43,658 nt of DNA from NCBI RefSeq assembly GCF_014698065.1, contig NZ_JACJSI010000057.1, forward strand, positions 1-43,658, written 5' to 3'. Within the stretch, counting starts at the first letter, position 1. Every line of letters begins with the position of its first letter. The notes below the pieces were generated by a model. That model was given only the letters and a program-made list of their open reading frames with translations. It was not told the origin of the DNA and did not search any database. This stretch comes from Nostoc flagelliforme FACHB-838 (GTDB taxonomy: Bacteria > Cyanobacteriota > Cyanobacteriia > Cyanobacteriales > Nostocaceae). Positions 33,758 through 42,467 of this stretch are shown piece after piece. Made by a program: the position numbers and the translations under genes.

Positions 33758-36700
33758 ATGGGAGAAGCAAAACGTCGTCGGTTATTAGATCCTAATTATG
33801 GCTTACCTAAAATACCCAATACTTCTGAACCAACCTCAAAACAAGTTTTCAAAAAACAAACTGATTTCAAAACTGTACCTAAAAATCACTTCATCAATTC
33901 TCATTATGAATTACCAAAGTATTATCTAAATTTACGTGACTCCTCGAACCAAAATGATGCTGTTCATTTGAGCCACACAATTGATATACATCAGAATCCG
34001 AACAGTGAATTAGCTCCCAACCACTGGCATGAATGGGTAGTTAATTCCGCCGTTGACCCCAAACTCACTGCCCTAAATGTCCGCTCTTTAAATGGTTCGG
34101 AAGTATACGAATACCTTTTATACGCTCTGCCCCAAACTGCCAGACGCAACGATGGGCGATTGCGTGATGGGTATTTGAAAAGATATGCCCATGTAGAATC
34201 GGGCGCATGGTGGGTTAGTGGACTCGACCCCCTCAATAATTGGCTACCGATGGACTGGGGACGCATGAAACCAGATTATCCTCGTTTGGAATGGGATAAA
34301 ACAACCCTTGAACAAACTCAAAAGCCCGTTAAATACGAGTCACCCCCCAAAACTCCCAATCGTGTCACGTATCTAAGAGTCCCTCTGCACATTTGGCGGT
34401 TGATAGCCCTGCGGTATGACGTGCCAATGCCAGAACTAATCACCGTTACCGAAAATGGTGAAGCGTTAGGTTTTTGGGCTTGGGTCATGGCACACCCTGA
34501 AATCCCTGTATGCCTTACGGAGGGCGAGAAGAAGGCTGCTTGTCTTCTGACTTTGGGGTATGTAGCGATCGCACTTCCTGGAATCTGGAACGGTCGCGTG
34601 GGCAAGGAAGACTTGGAATACCTGCACCCTGATTTAGTCCCAATGGCTCAAAAGGGTCGCAAATTCGTTATCCTCTTCGACTACGAAAGCAAACCCAAAA
34701 CCAAACAGCAAGTTTTTAGTGCTACTCGCCGTACCTGTCAAGTTATTCTCCAAATTGCGTGCCAATGTGAAGTGGCGCTGCTGCCCGGCCCAGAAAAAGG
34801 AATTGACGATTGGGTTGTGGCTCTGGGGAAAAAAGCAGACAAAGCAGTGTCCACCATGATTGCTGATGCCTTGAGAGTCAGCGAGTTAAACCAAAGATTT
34901 TTCGTGAATCGTGCCAGGGGGCTTCACAAATTCAAACCTAATATTATCGTTAATACTCGCTATCTCTCCACCGTCATCCGCTCACTGCCTCAATCGGGGT
35001 TAGTTGGTTTGGCTTCTGATATGGGTACTGGCAAGACTGAAATCTTGGCAATGATTAGAAGAGATAACCCAGACTTGAGCTTTTTGAATAATGGGCATCG
35101 GGTGACTTTACTGAAGAACCTCAGCGATCGCCTGCAAACAGCAATGTACTCAGCTATCTCTTGCGGTGACTGGGCTAAAGTCAAAGCACTGAGTATCACT
35201 GTAGACTCATTGTATAAGATGGCGAATGATTTACAGGCTTACGACATTTTATTTATTGATGAAGCCTGCCAGTATCTCGCTCACTTGCTCAAGTCTAAAA
35301 CCTGCAAGGAACACCGAGGGGCTATCCTGGAAGTGCTGGAGTATCTGGTTTACAATGCCAAGCTGGTAGTGTTGGCAGATGCTCACTTGGATGATTTGAC
35401 TATCGAGTTTTTCATGCGAATGCGACCGACGGATGAAAAACCCTACATCATCAAAAACGAATATCGTTCAGGTGGTCGTCAAGTTTATTGGTACGAGGGG
35501 AAAAACAGTAGCGCTATTGTTGCCGAGTTTCATGCTCAATTGATGCTGGGTAAAAAATTGATGATGGTCAGCGACAGCAAGCGGTTTATCAAAAAACTGG
35601 AACGAGCGCTCAATGATGGTTCAGCAATTGATGACGCTGATGATACACCGGAATCAGCCGAAGACCGCAAGTTACGAGTATGGGCTATTCACTCCGAGAA
35701 TAGTGGCTCTGAGGAGAATGTGATTTTCATTACAGAGATTAACATTGCCATTAAGGATATTGACGCTTTTTTAATTACTCCCAGTCTCAGTTCAGGGGTT
35801 GATATTTCCAGCTATCATTTCGATGCTGTGTTTGGTGTATTTCATGCTGTCTCGCAGTCGGCTACAGAATGCGCTCAACAATTATGGCGGTATCGTCCAG
35901 ATGTCCCCATGTATGTTTGGGTGGCTCCTCGTCCTCCTTTTGGTTACGCCGAAACCAATGCCCGTCGCATCAAGGAAAAGATTCTCCAGAAGAATGAAAT
36001 GACTGCCTTTCTGATTCGCATTAACCGCGAGACAGGCAGACGTGGTGCAGAGAAGGATTGGGCATTGGATGCCTCTTGCCAAATTGAAGCACAGCGCAAT
36101 TGGTCGATTAATAATCTTCGGGCTGATCTGCGATCGCTCCTTTTTGAGATGGGGAATACGATTATTCCTTTGGGCAATGGTGGTGATGAAGGAACTTCCC
36201 GGTGGATGAAGGCGGCTGGTATTGCCATCGATGAGGAGCATTATCGCAAGGTGGCAAATGCCAAAGATATTGACAGAAGAACTTACAACAGCAGGCAGCA
36301 TCAGGATTATCTCAAGCCGGAGGAAGTTTTGGAGTGCGAGAAGTTTCGCATACAAGACACTTACGGGATGAGCGTAACCCCGGAACTGGTTGAGAAAGAT
36401 GATGGGGGGCGGTTAATTAAAAAGATTGTTGCACTTGAAGCGATATTGGCTGATCCTGGGGAAATAGTCACTGATAATCAGGGACGGGAGTTTGTTCCAC
36501 CGCCCTCTATTGTTGTGGAAAGGGATAAATCGGAACGGGAGCGATTAGCCATTTGCACTGACTGGAGCAATCATTCTACATCTTGGTTAATGCGTCATCG
36601 ACTGGGACTGAGAGCAGTGTTGATGGATCTGATGGCTGGGGTTGAGATTAAAGGGGACGAGGCGATGATTCAGGCTTTGGCAGAGTTCTCCAAGCGCAAT

Positions 36701-37270
36701 GCATCTCACGTTAAAGGCATTCTTAATCTGACCATCCCGCTATCGGAGTCTGCTTTGTGGATTTTAGGTCAGTATCTTTCACAACTCGGATTGTCTACTG
36801 AATCACGAAGACCGCTTGAAGATGGTCAGAGGGTTCGGTATTATCGGCTCAATACTGAGGATGTTGAGTTTGCCCAAAAGGTGCTGGATTATCGGCAGAG
36901 GCAGAGAGAGGAGAAGGAAAGAAAGCGGCATCAGGAGCAAGAACGAAACGCGGCTTATGCAGCTAGAATGAAGTCTCAGTATGGGATTAATGCTCCGTCC
37001 ACACCCCCCATTAATGAAGATGGCAGTAATAATCGGGGGGGTATGGACACAGAGCTAGAACTCAGTGATTCTTGGTGGGAACGGGTCAAATATTATGCTC
37101 ATTTAGCAATTGAGCGAGTGGAACACGGGATTGATACAGTCAAAGAATTACTCAGTACTCTAACGATTGATGAGCGGTGGGGCGTGATCTTGAAGTTTGA
37201 AGATATTGAACCGCAGAAGTTTGGTCAACTGATAGCCAAAGCGCCCGATTGGGTGGAGTGGATGGCTTGA
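33758..37270 (+). CDS. Plasmid replication protein, CyRepA1-type
   Basis: 1171 aa from ATG 33758, chosen for the AAGGAG ribosome site; the frame is open 12 codons upstream. The start MGEAKRRRLLDPNYG is followed by an N-terminal DUF3854-like Toprim-related domain (CLTEGEKKAACLL ... KFVILFDYES, residues of about 245-320). A helicase-like ATPase then follows, with Walker A SDMGTGKTE (about 425) and Walker B DILFIDEACQ (about 502), and motif-like SSGVDISSYHFDAVFG. The C-terminal part is charged and helical. This architecture is that of the cyanobacterial CyRepA1 plasmid initiators/helicases. Its presence is the best evidence that the window is a plasmid or was one. No iterons were recognised nearby. 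Confidence 0.82.
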   Translation: MGEAKRRRLLDPNYGLPKIPNTSEPTSKQVFKKQTDFKTVPKNHFINSHYELPKYYLNLRDSSNQNDAVHLSHTIDIHQNPNSELAPNHWHEWVVNSAVDPKLTALNVRSLNGSEVYEYLLYALPQTARRNDGRLRDGYLKRYAHVESGAWWVSGLDPLNNWLPMDWGRMKPDYPRLEWDKTTLEQTQKPVKYESPPKTPNRVTYLRVPLHIWRLIALRYDVPMPELITVTENGEALGFWAWVMAHPEIPVCLTEGEKKAACLLTLGYVAIALPGIWNGRVGKEDLEYLHPDLVPMAQKGRKFVILFDYESKPKTKQQVFSATRRTCQVILQIACQCEVALLPGPEKGIDDWVVALGKKADKAVSTMIADALRVSELNQRFFVNRARGLHKFKPNIIVNTRYLSTVIRSLPQSGLVGLASDMGTGKTEILAMIRRDNPDLSFLNNGHRVTLLKNLSDRLQTAMYSAISCGDWAKVKALSITVDSLYKMANDLQAYDILFIDEACQYLAHLLKSKTCKEHRGAILEVLEYLVYNAKLVVLADAHLDDLTIEFFMRMRPTDEKPYIIKNEYRSGGRQVYWYEGKNSSAIVAEFHAQLMLGKKLMMVSDSKRFIKKLERALNDGSAIDDADDTPESAEDRKLRVWAIHSENSGSEENVIFITEINIAIKDIDAFLITPSLSSGVDISSYHFDAVFGVFHAVSQSATECAQQLWRYRPDVPMYVWVAPRPPFGYAETNARRIKEKILQKNEMTAFLIRINRETGRRGAEKDWALDASCQIEAQRNWSINNLRADLRSLLFEMGNTIIPLGNGGDEGTSRWMKAAGIAIDEEHYRKVANAKDIDRRTYNSRQHQDYLKPEEVLECEKFRIQDTYGMSVTPELVEKDDGGRLIKKIVALEAILADPGEIVTDNQGREFVPPPSIVVERDKSERERLAICTDWSNHSTSWLMRHRLGLRAVLMDLMAGVEIKGDEAMIQALAEFSKRNASHVKGILNLTIPLSESALWILGQYLSQLGLSTESRRPLEDGQRVRYYRLNTEDVEFAQKVLDYRQRQREEKERKRHQEQERNAAYAARMKSQYGINAPSTPPINEDGSNNRGGMDTELELSDSWWERVKYYAHLAIERVEHGIDTVKELLSTLTIDERWGVILKFEDIEPQKFGQLIAKAPDWVEWMA

Positions 37271-37284
37271 ATTATCTGTTGATT

Positions 37285-37353
37285 GAGGTCAGCCCAGACA
37301 GATTTGCTCAACTGGTGACAGATGCTCCACAGTGAACTGAATGGATGGTTTGA
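37285..37353 (+). pseudogene. Degenerate duplicate of the rep C-terminus
   Basis: In a different frame just after the rep stop, the DNA reads EVSPDRFAQLVTDAPQ, TGA, TEWMV. This is clearly related to the rep ending DIEPQKFGQLIAKAPDWVEW. The TGA stands where the rep has Trp. It is either a tail-duplication scar or the end of an older rep gene. Confidence 0.55.
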
Positions 37354-37517
37354 TTTACACCAAGCTTGGTATTAGACCAATAAACTATTGCTTGCGAAGT
37401 GTGTCCGCTACAAACGATATAGCTACACCCTTGTTACAAGCCAAACTTCTCATCACCGCTGACGAGCGTTGAAAAATCCTGTTGCCGTGCGTGAAACAGA
37501 GTAAATCAAAACGTGGG

Positions 37518-37601
37518 ATGTTACCAAGCGGAGCAATTGCGCTTCATCGATCAGTTGCCGCAACCACCGAAAAACATTACTCCCGTTTGACCGAGAGCTA
37601 A
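37518..37601 (+). pseudogene. Possible tyrosine-recombinase C-terminal scrap
   Basis: A 27-codon frame ends LHRSVAATTEKHYSRLTES, which resembles the box-II end of phage-type integrases (GH.SV.TTEKHY). The preceding catalytic histidine/arginine box is absent. With so short a match it may be chance. Confidence 0.22.
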
Positions 37602-37842
37602 TCTGTCTCTCGTCGCTGAAGCTGTAAGCGTCGCTGATGGTGAGCTAATAAAGAACAGATTGGGCACTAGCAAGTTGATCTACTTCTGGTGTATTTCTGG
37701 AAAACAGATTGTGCCGTATGTATCTAAGATAAATATCAATTTAGATCCTATGGATCTAATGATTAATCGCTTTGTCAATTTCATTTTTGTTAATTTTTTG
37801 TCTCAGTAACTAACTTGATATTTAATGCCTGAATTAGTACTA

Positions 37843-37947
37843 ATACCAAATTATTGTGAAGCTGCATGAAACTAAAGAAAGCTGGAATGATTGCCAAGCA
37901 TACTTTCTAGCCTTTTCATTCTATGCAACTTCATACAAAATTGGTAT
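37843..37947. mobile_element. MITE-like hairpin element, 105 bp
   Basis: The ends 37843-37870 and 37919-37947 are imperfect inverted copies starting ATACCAA and sharing GAAG.TGCAT, flanked by TA on the left and AA on the right. TAATACCAAT-type ends are typical of small cyanobacterial elements related to IS630/Tc1-like transposons. No coding capacity. Confidence 0.65.
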
Positions 37948-38303
37948 AAAGTCTGCAACTATTTATAGGAAGAAGAAATGAATAATTAATTTTCTAAACT
38001 TGGAATTAGCAATAGTTCTTTGAAATCACCATCATCTTTGATGGATACACAATAGTATGAGCAGAAAAATGTAATATTATTTAATTATTTTCAAAGATTG
38101 AATCTGTCGCTAGATCAAGTAAAATCAACGGGTGATTAAACCTTTGAAAATAACTTTCACTTTTTAAAATTCTATTTATGAAAGTGAATTTAAATCTCCT
38201 CAATGAGCAAACATAAGCTCAAATAATATTTTTAGATTAGAATCTAATTCCCGCAAATATTTTAAATACTAGAAATCTCATAATATTTATTAACAACGAT
38301 TGA

Positions 38304-38783
38304 ATGTTTCCAGGTAAAGTAATGCTCAATATAGATTTAGAACAACTCCTTTACACAGTACAAATAGATTTTCAAACAGAGATTACTAAGATTGCTGGAC
38401 AAGCTTTTAGCAATACTGAGTTTCAATTATCGGCTCGAAAAATCGGAAAATCTCATGCAGCTTTAGTTGTATCACAGATGTATTTGAAGTCATTACATAA
38501 AGACTATCAAAACATTTTTAGCACTAATTTAGCTATTACTTTTAAAAGTAAAAACCGTACTGTCGGAAATTTTCAAGTAAATTATTTACCTAAAATAAAT
38601 ATCTTAACTATATCTGGATACTACAAAGATGGCACCGCTTATCTGTGTTATTCTCCAGCGATGAATCCCGATTGGTACAATGGCAAAGGTTATAAAATAG
38701 CTCGCCCTGATTGTATTGGAGAAAAGTTTGAGTTGTTAGCGAACAAGTTTTATCCATTTTTTGAAGAATGTTTTGCACTTTAA
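38304..38783 (+). CDS. Hypothetical protein, 159 aa
   Basis: A continuous frame with plausible protein composition. ATG 38304 or the sixth downstream codon (ATG 38322, MLNIDLEQLLY) could start it; the latter has AGGTAAAG ahead. Segments include LSARKIGKSHAALVVSQMYL and YYKDGTAYLCYSPAMNPDWY. No family is recognised. It stands alone between non-coding stretches. Confidence 0.55.
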   Translation: MFPGKVMLNIDLEQLLYTVQIDFQTEITKIAGQAFSNTEFQLSARKIGKSHAALVVSQMYLKSLHKDYQNIFSTNLAITFKSKNRTVGNFQVNYLPKINILTISGYYKDGTAYLCYSPAMNPDWYNGKGYKIARPDCIGEKFELLANKFYPFFEECFAL

Positions 38784-38931
38784 TTCTAATTAAACGCGTT
38801 GTCAGGATGGCTGTAGAGCGACGAATTATTTGACCAAAACAAGACCAAGACAGTACGGACTCAATCGTGTGGCATTGAGCGCAGAACAAGTGATTGCGTT
38901 GTTAGGAGTCCGAGCGGTAGTAGCGGCTTAG

Positions 38932-39505
38932 TTGCTGAAGTGAAAAAGGTGATTGCTCTCCCCAAGAGAAATGCGATCGCCCAGAATATGCAATTACAGA
39001 TAATCATGACATATAGCACAGCAAGTAACATCATATTTTAGATTCAGGTTTCTATGACTGTTGTGCTATCTCCAGCAGATCTGAACGCACAGGTGTAAGA
39101 AATTCCTAGTAGTCTGCCAACCCAAAAGTGCGCTTGTGAGGACAGGGAAAAGGGTAAGGGATTTAAACCCTTTACCCCGCTTTCATCACGAAAGCGAACT
39201 ACTAGTAGTCTGCCAACCCAAAGATGCTAGGTGAGGGCTGGGGAAAGGGGAAAGGTTAAGGGATTTAAAACCTTTCCCCCTTCCCCCTTACCCTTTACCC
39301 CGCCAAGTTCACTTGGCGAACTACTAGTACTGGAAGCCAAAAAGGCGATTGCAGCCATAGAGTTATGCAATCGCCGACAAAATACTACTACACTTAACAC
39401 AATGATGACACAAAATACAGCAAGTAACATCATAGTTAGAGTTTCATGTTTAGATGACTACCGCCAAAAATTCTCTTACCTCCAACCGACCCCAACGCAG
39501 AGGTA
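38932..39505. repeat. Pair of diverged ~165-bp direct repeats
   Basis: Copy 1 (about 38932-39095) and copy 2 (about 39327-39505) share AAAAAGG.GATTGC near their starts, ACAGCAAGTAACATCAT in the middle and AACGCA(C/G)AG near their ends. Between them lie the tandem hairpin units. Both copies may come from one former gene that was duplicated. Confidence 0.5.
39106..39330. repeat. Two tandem hairpin units bounded by CTAGTAGT/ACTACTAG
   Basis: Unit 1 (39106-39204) and unit 2 (39202-39330) both begin CTAGTAGTCTGCCAACCCAA and end GCGAACTACTAG. Each has an inner palindrome of purine- and pyrimidine-rich runs (AAGGG..CCCTT) and a short hairpin near its end (TTTC.TCACGAAAG; CCAAGTTCACTTGG). The units share the central CTAGTAG. 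Confidence 0.7.
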
Positions 39506-39550
39506 CTTAAATCAGTGAACAGTTATCAGTTACCAGCGACCAGGTAACAC

Positions 39551-40346
39551 GATTAGTTCCGAACAGGTTTTGTTGCAAAAAGCTACAGAAATTCTTCGCC
39601 AACATCGAGTCGAAGGGTTACTTGGCTTCGAGCATGAATGCCAGGAAACTATTGTTGAAAAATATGTAAGTAATCGCACATAATTATTTACACATGAGGA
39701 TCTAGCGTGGATAGGAGGTTTATGCTTAATTTTGTGTAATTAATTTTGTTTAGCTACTTAGGTCGTGGTCGTGCAACAGATCGTCCTAACCGTAGTAGCA
39801 AGAAAATTAGGTATCAAATCAAAAACATTACACGTAACCAAAGTGCTATTACCCAAGCCCAAAAAGCTTTTGGATGGAGAGCTTTTGTTAGCAATGCGCC
39901 ACTAAGCATCTTATCCATCGAGCAAGCCGTACTGGCGTAATCGAGATGAGTGGATTGCCGAGCGTGGTTTTCATCGTCTCAAGAGTGCATCGCTTTCCAT
40001 TGCCCGAATGTTTGTTCAACGTGAATACCAGGTTACTGGGCTGATTCATTTACTGAGTTTAGCACTGCGACTGCTGACTTTAATCGAGTTTGTTGTCCGA
40101 CGACAACTGGAAGCACAGAGCAAAACTTTTACTGGGTCATATCCTGATAACCCCAAAAAACAAACTAATAAACCTACTGCTGAGAGGTTATTACGTGCTT
40201 TTTCTAACCTCACTTTGACGATTATTGAAGTCCGAGGTGAACGTTTTGGCTATGTACCACCAATAAATCTTCTACAGCAAGAAATTATTAGCTTACTAGG
40301 GCTGTCTCCTGATATTTATAGCGGCTTGGTGGATAATTCCTCTTAG
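39551..40346 (+). pseudogene. Transposase remnant, IS1634-like
   Basis: Conceptual translation across frames reads LLQKATEILRQHRVEGLLGF, ECQETIVEKYV, then after an ~85-bp interruption GRGRATDRPNRSSKKIRYQI, KAFGWRAFVSNAPLSILSIE, and after a frameshift near 39935 RDEWIAERGFHRLKSASLSI and LLSLALRLLTLIEFVVRRQL. This is the C-terminal half of IS1634-type (IS4-superfamily DDE) transposases, including the catalytic-glutamate region near ERGFHRLK. The N-terminal half is missing. It is dead, and no element ends were identified. Confidence 0.7.
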
Positions 40347-40721
40347 TCAAATCCTATTACGCGAACGATGAGATATGAAGTTTAACTTAGTTAATTCAAA
40401 CTCTGGGTAAAGAGCGGATGAATCTTGGATGCAATTGTATGAAAAAAGTATTAACCAAGATTCAATTAATAGTGCTTACTTTTTACAGGTCTGTTGCTAG
40501 GCTGGCTCTAATTGCGCTTGAATTAACAATATTTATAAAAGATAAAAATAATTTTTAAATAAATCTAAACTTTATATAAATGGTTTATTAATGAAGTTTT
40601 CGACTATAAGTAAATACCTTGGAGAAGATGTGCTAAAAAGGTTTTACAGCAACTATGCTGTAGTTAACATCTGGTCTTGTAAGTTTAGATAATTTATTAA
40701 ATTTAATTATTAGGTCAAGTC
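40347..40721. other. Gene-free stretch
   Basis: AT-rich DNA between the transposase remnant and the ribbon-helix-helix gene. No gene, repeat or confident promoter was recognised. Confidence 0.5.
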
Positions 40722-40943
40722 ATGAACAAAAAATGGGCTGTCAAACGAATCACGCTAAATCTTGCATCAGTTGAAAGCCAAAAGCTTGAACGATATTGTG
40801 CAATGGCAGCTAGACCTGCTACTGATGTGATTCGGGAGTTGATTCGCTCTCTCTCCATAACCGATCTGTCAGCGTCTGAACAGACTAAACCATGTAGCTC
40901 TGACCCTATTGTACATAGCCATTCTTTACCTACTCCTTCTTAA
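40722..40943 (+). CDS. Ribbon-helix-helix (CopG-like) small protein
   Basis: 73 aa. KRITLNLASVESQKLERYCA followed by RPATDVIRELIRSL has the strand-helix-helix spacing of CopG/Arc-type DNA-binding dimers often found on plasmids as copy-number or antitoxin regulators. The C-terminal 25 residues are low complexity. No toxin partner is adjacent. Ribosome site is weak (TTAGGT). Confidence 0.65.
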   Translation: MNKKWAVKRITLNLASVESQKLERYCAMAARPATDVIRELIRSLSITDLSASEQTKPCSSDPIVHSHSLPTPS

Positions 40944-41256
40944 TATGCTAAGAATTCAGCACCCAGGAGTCAGAAGCCAGAATATATAAGGGATTTATTA
41001 AAACTAGGATATTTATCAAGTCTTTGTTTCAATACCTCTCGGTTAAGCTTCTCTGCTCAAAAATCTGCTTAGGAAAAAGTGACTGAATGCCTTAAATTTG
41101 GTAAGTGCAAATCATGCCGAAATTCTTAACCTAAAAGTATTGGTCTCTGTTTGATTCTTTAACTATCCACAATAGCTGAATTCTTACTCTTGAATTCTTA
41201 CTAAAATATTTTACTCAAACGGAAAATCAAAATATTCCTCACCATTAATTGAAAGT
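40944..41256. other. Intergenic repeat scraps before the sigma gene
   Basis: Words of the GAATTCAG/AGTCAGAA repeat family occur at about 40951-40985 and GAATTCTTACT words near 41178-41200. No gene. The sigma-gene promoter should lie here but was not identified. Confidence 0.45.
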
Positions 41257-42204
41257 ATGCCCAGTCCAACTACTGACTTAGTTCGCTCCTACCTCAAAGA
41301 AATTGCTCGCTATCCTCTGCTGACTCCATCTCAGGAAATCTCGTTAGCACGACTTATACAACTGATGCTTGGGGTTGAACAAGAGCGCGTAAGCCTTGCA
41401 CAACGATTAAACCGACAACCAACTACAAGAGAATTAGCCGTAACTCTTGGTAAAACTGAAGCCGAAGTCGAGTCAATTCTTCACCAGGGGGAACGAGCAA
41501 AGCAAAAAATGGTGACTGCTAACCTACGGCTGGTAGTTTCTGTTGCTAAAAAGTACCAGAATAATAATCTGGAATTTCTTGATCTTATCCAGGAAGGTAC
41601 GCTCGGTTTATACCGTGGCATTGAAAAATTTAACCCAAATCAAGGTTACAAACTTTCAACTTATGTCTATTGGTGGATAAAACAAGCAATTACCAGAGCA
41701 ATTGGTGAGAAGTCTCGCACTATTCGCCTTCCGATTCATGTTGTCGAGAAACTAAGCTCTCTTAAAAAAGTACAAAAAGAACTATCACAATTGAATGGAC
41801 GCCAGCCGACTATGGCAGAAATTGCCGAATCCTTGAAAGTCAAGCCAGAAAAAATCCGAGAGTATCTTCAAGTATCTAAACTCCCTGTATCTTTAGAAAT
41901 GCGAGTCGGCGATCAGCAGGATACCGAATTAAGTGAGCTTTTGGCTTCGGAAAATGTTTCCCCTTTGGAACAATTAAATTCTTCATTGATGCGCCAGAAT
42001 ATTAAAGACTTGCTAGCATTACTGACCCCAATGCAACGAGAGGTAATAACTCTACGTTTCGGGCTAGAAAATGACCATCAACTGACCTTAACTCAAATTG
42101 GAGAACGCCTTAACTTAAGCCGAGAACGAATTCGCCAGCTTGAATATAAAGCACTCTCTATTCTTCGTCGTCAAAAAAGTGATATTTTGGAGTATCTTAA
42201 TTAA
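41257..42204 (+). CDS. Group 2 sigma-70 RNA polymerase sigma factor
   Basis: 315 aa, the usual length of cyanobacterial group 2 (RpoD-related, non-essential) sigma factors. Region 1.2 is near the start (DLVRSYLKEIARYPLLTPSQ). Region 2 is intact (NLRLVVSVAKKYQ, LDLIQEGTLGLYRGIEKF, YKLSTYVYWWIKQAITRAI). Region 3 follows (LPIHVVEKLSSLKKVQKEL), and region 4 ends the protein (QIGERLNLSRERIRQLEYKA). It should redirect polymerase to a subset of promoters under particular conditions. A closely similar sigma gene enters the window from the right edge on the opposite strand. A terminator hairpin lies downstream. Confidence 0.93.
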   Translation: MPSPTTDLVRSYLKEIARYPLLTPSQEISLARLIQLMLGVEQERVSLAQRLNRQPTTRELAVTLGKTEAEVESILHQGERAKQKMVTANLRLVVSVAKKYQNNNLEFLDLIQEGTLGLYRGIEKFNPNQGYKLSTYVYWWIKQAITRAIGEKSRTIRLPIHVVEKLSSLKKVQKELSQLNGRQPTMAEIAESLKVKPEKIREYLQVSKLPVSLEMRVGDQQDTELSELLASENVSPLEQLNSSLMRQNIKDLLALLTPMQREVITLRFGLENDHQLTLTQIGERLNLSRERIRQLEYKALSILRRQKSDILEYLN

Positions 42205-42273
42205 TTAGAATAACTTTTGTTGCCGTAAATCATTAAAAAATATATACTGCAATTATCAAGCAATGAATTTACT

Positions 42274-42308
42274 AGCTCTCAGTTTTAGATCAACTAGGAG
42301 CTTTTTTT
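42274..42308 (+). terminator. Rho-independent terminator of the sigma gene
   Basis: AGCTC..AGTT (from 42274) pairs with AACT..GAGCT (to 42302) around a short loop, followed by seven T residues. It lies about 70 bp beyond the stop. Confidence 0.75.
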
Positions 42309-42359
42309 ATTGATTATCCATTATAAATCTTGTATTTGCCAGGGTTTGCAAGGGCTGCG

Positions 42360-42467
42360 GTGACAATTACCTAATAACGTGATTGAGGATTGAAACCGCT
42401 AAAAGGGAACTGAACAGCGTTTCCCCTAGCGTGACAATTACCTAATAAAGTGATAGAGGATTGAAAC
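42360..42467 (+). CRISPR. Mini-array: two 37-bp repeats and one 34-bp spacer
   Basis: Repeats at 42360-42396 and 42431-42467 differ at two positions. Both begin GTGACAATTACC and end GAGGATTGAAAC, the 3' end typical of many cyanobacterial type I/III repeats, which suggests rightward transcription. The single spacer (42397-42430) is itself an imperfect palindrome (CGCTA...TAGC(G)). No cas genes or leader were recognised, so it is an orphan or a relic array that would depend on Cas proteins encoded elsewhere. Confidence 0.75.

Larger units (their letters stand above)
37354..38303. other. Gene-poor stretch after rep
   Basis: No intact gene is seen in about 950 bp. It contains a possible recombinase remnant (37518-37601) and a MITE-like hairpin (37843-37947), and is strongly AT-rich after 37950. 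An origin of replication or partition site could lie here, but no iterons or DnaA-box cluster was recognised. Confidence 0.5.
38784..39550. other. Repeat-filled stretch without intact genes
   Basis: About 770 bp. A short frame near 38870-38931 reads VALSAEQVIALLGVRAVVAA and then stops; it looks like a scrap of a former gene. The remainder is a pair of diverged direct repeats enclosing two tandem hairpin units, listed separately. Confidence 0.55.

Noticed and set aside
37354..38303. Plasmid origin iterons downstream of rep
   Set aside because: No set of short direct repeats with helical spacing could be found by eye; only a MITE-like hairpin and scraps are present.
39231..39518. A 95-aa rightward frame over the tandem hairpins
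   Set aside because: It is mostly translation of a hairpin repeat (runs of Pro/Ser/Lys) and has no independent support.
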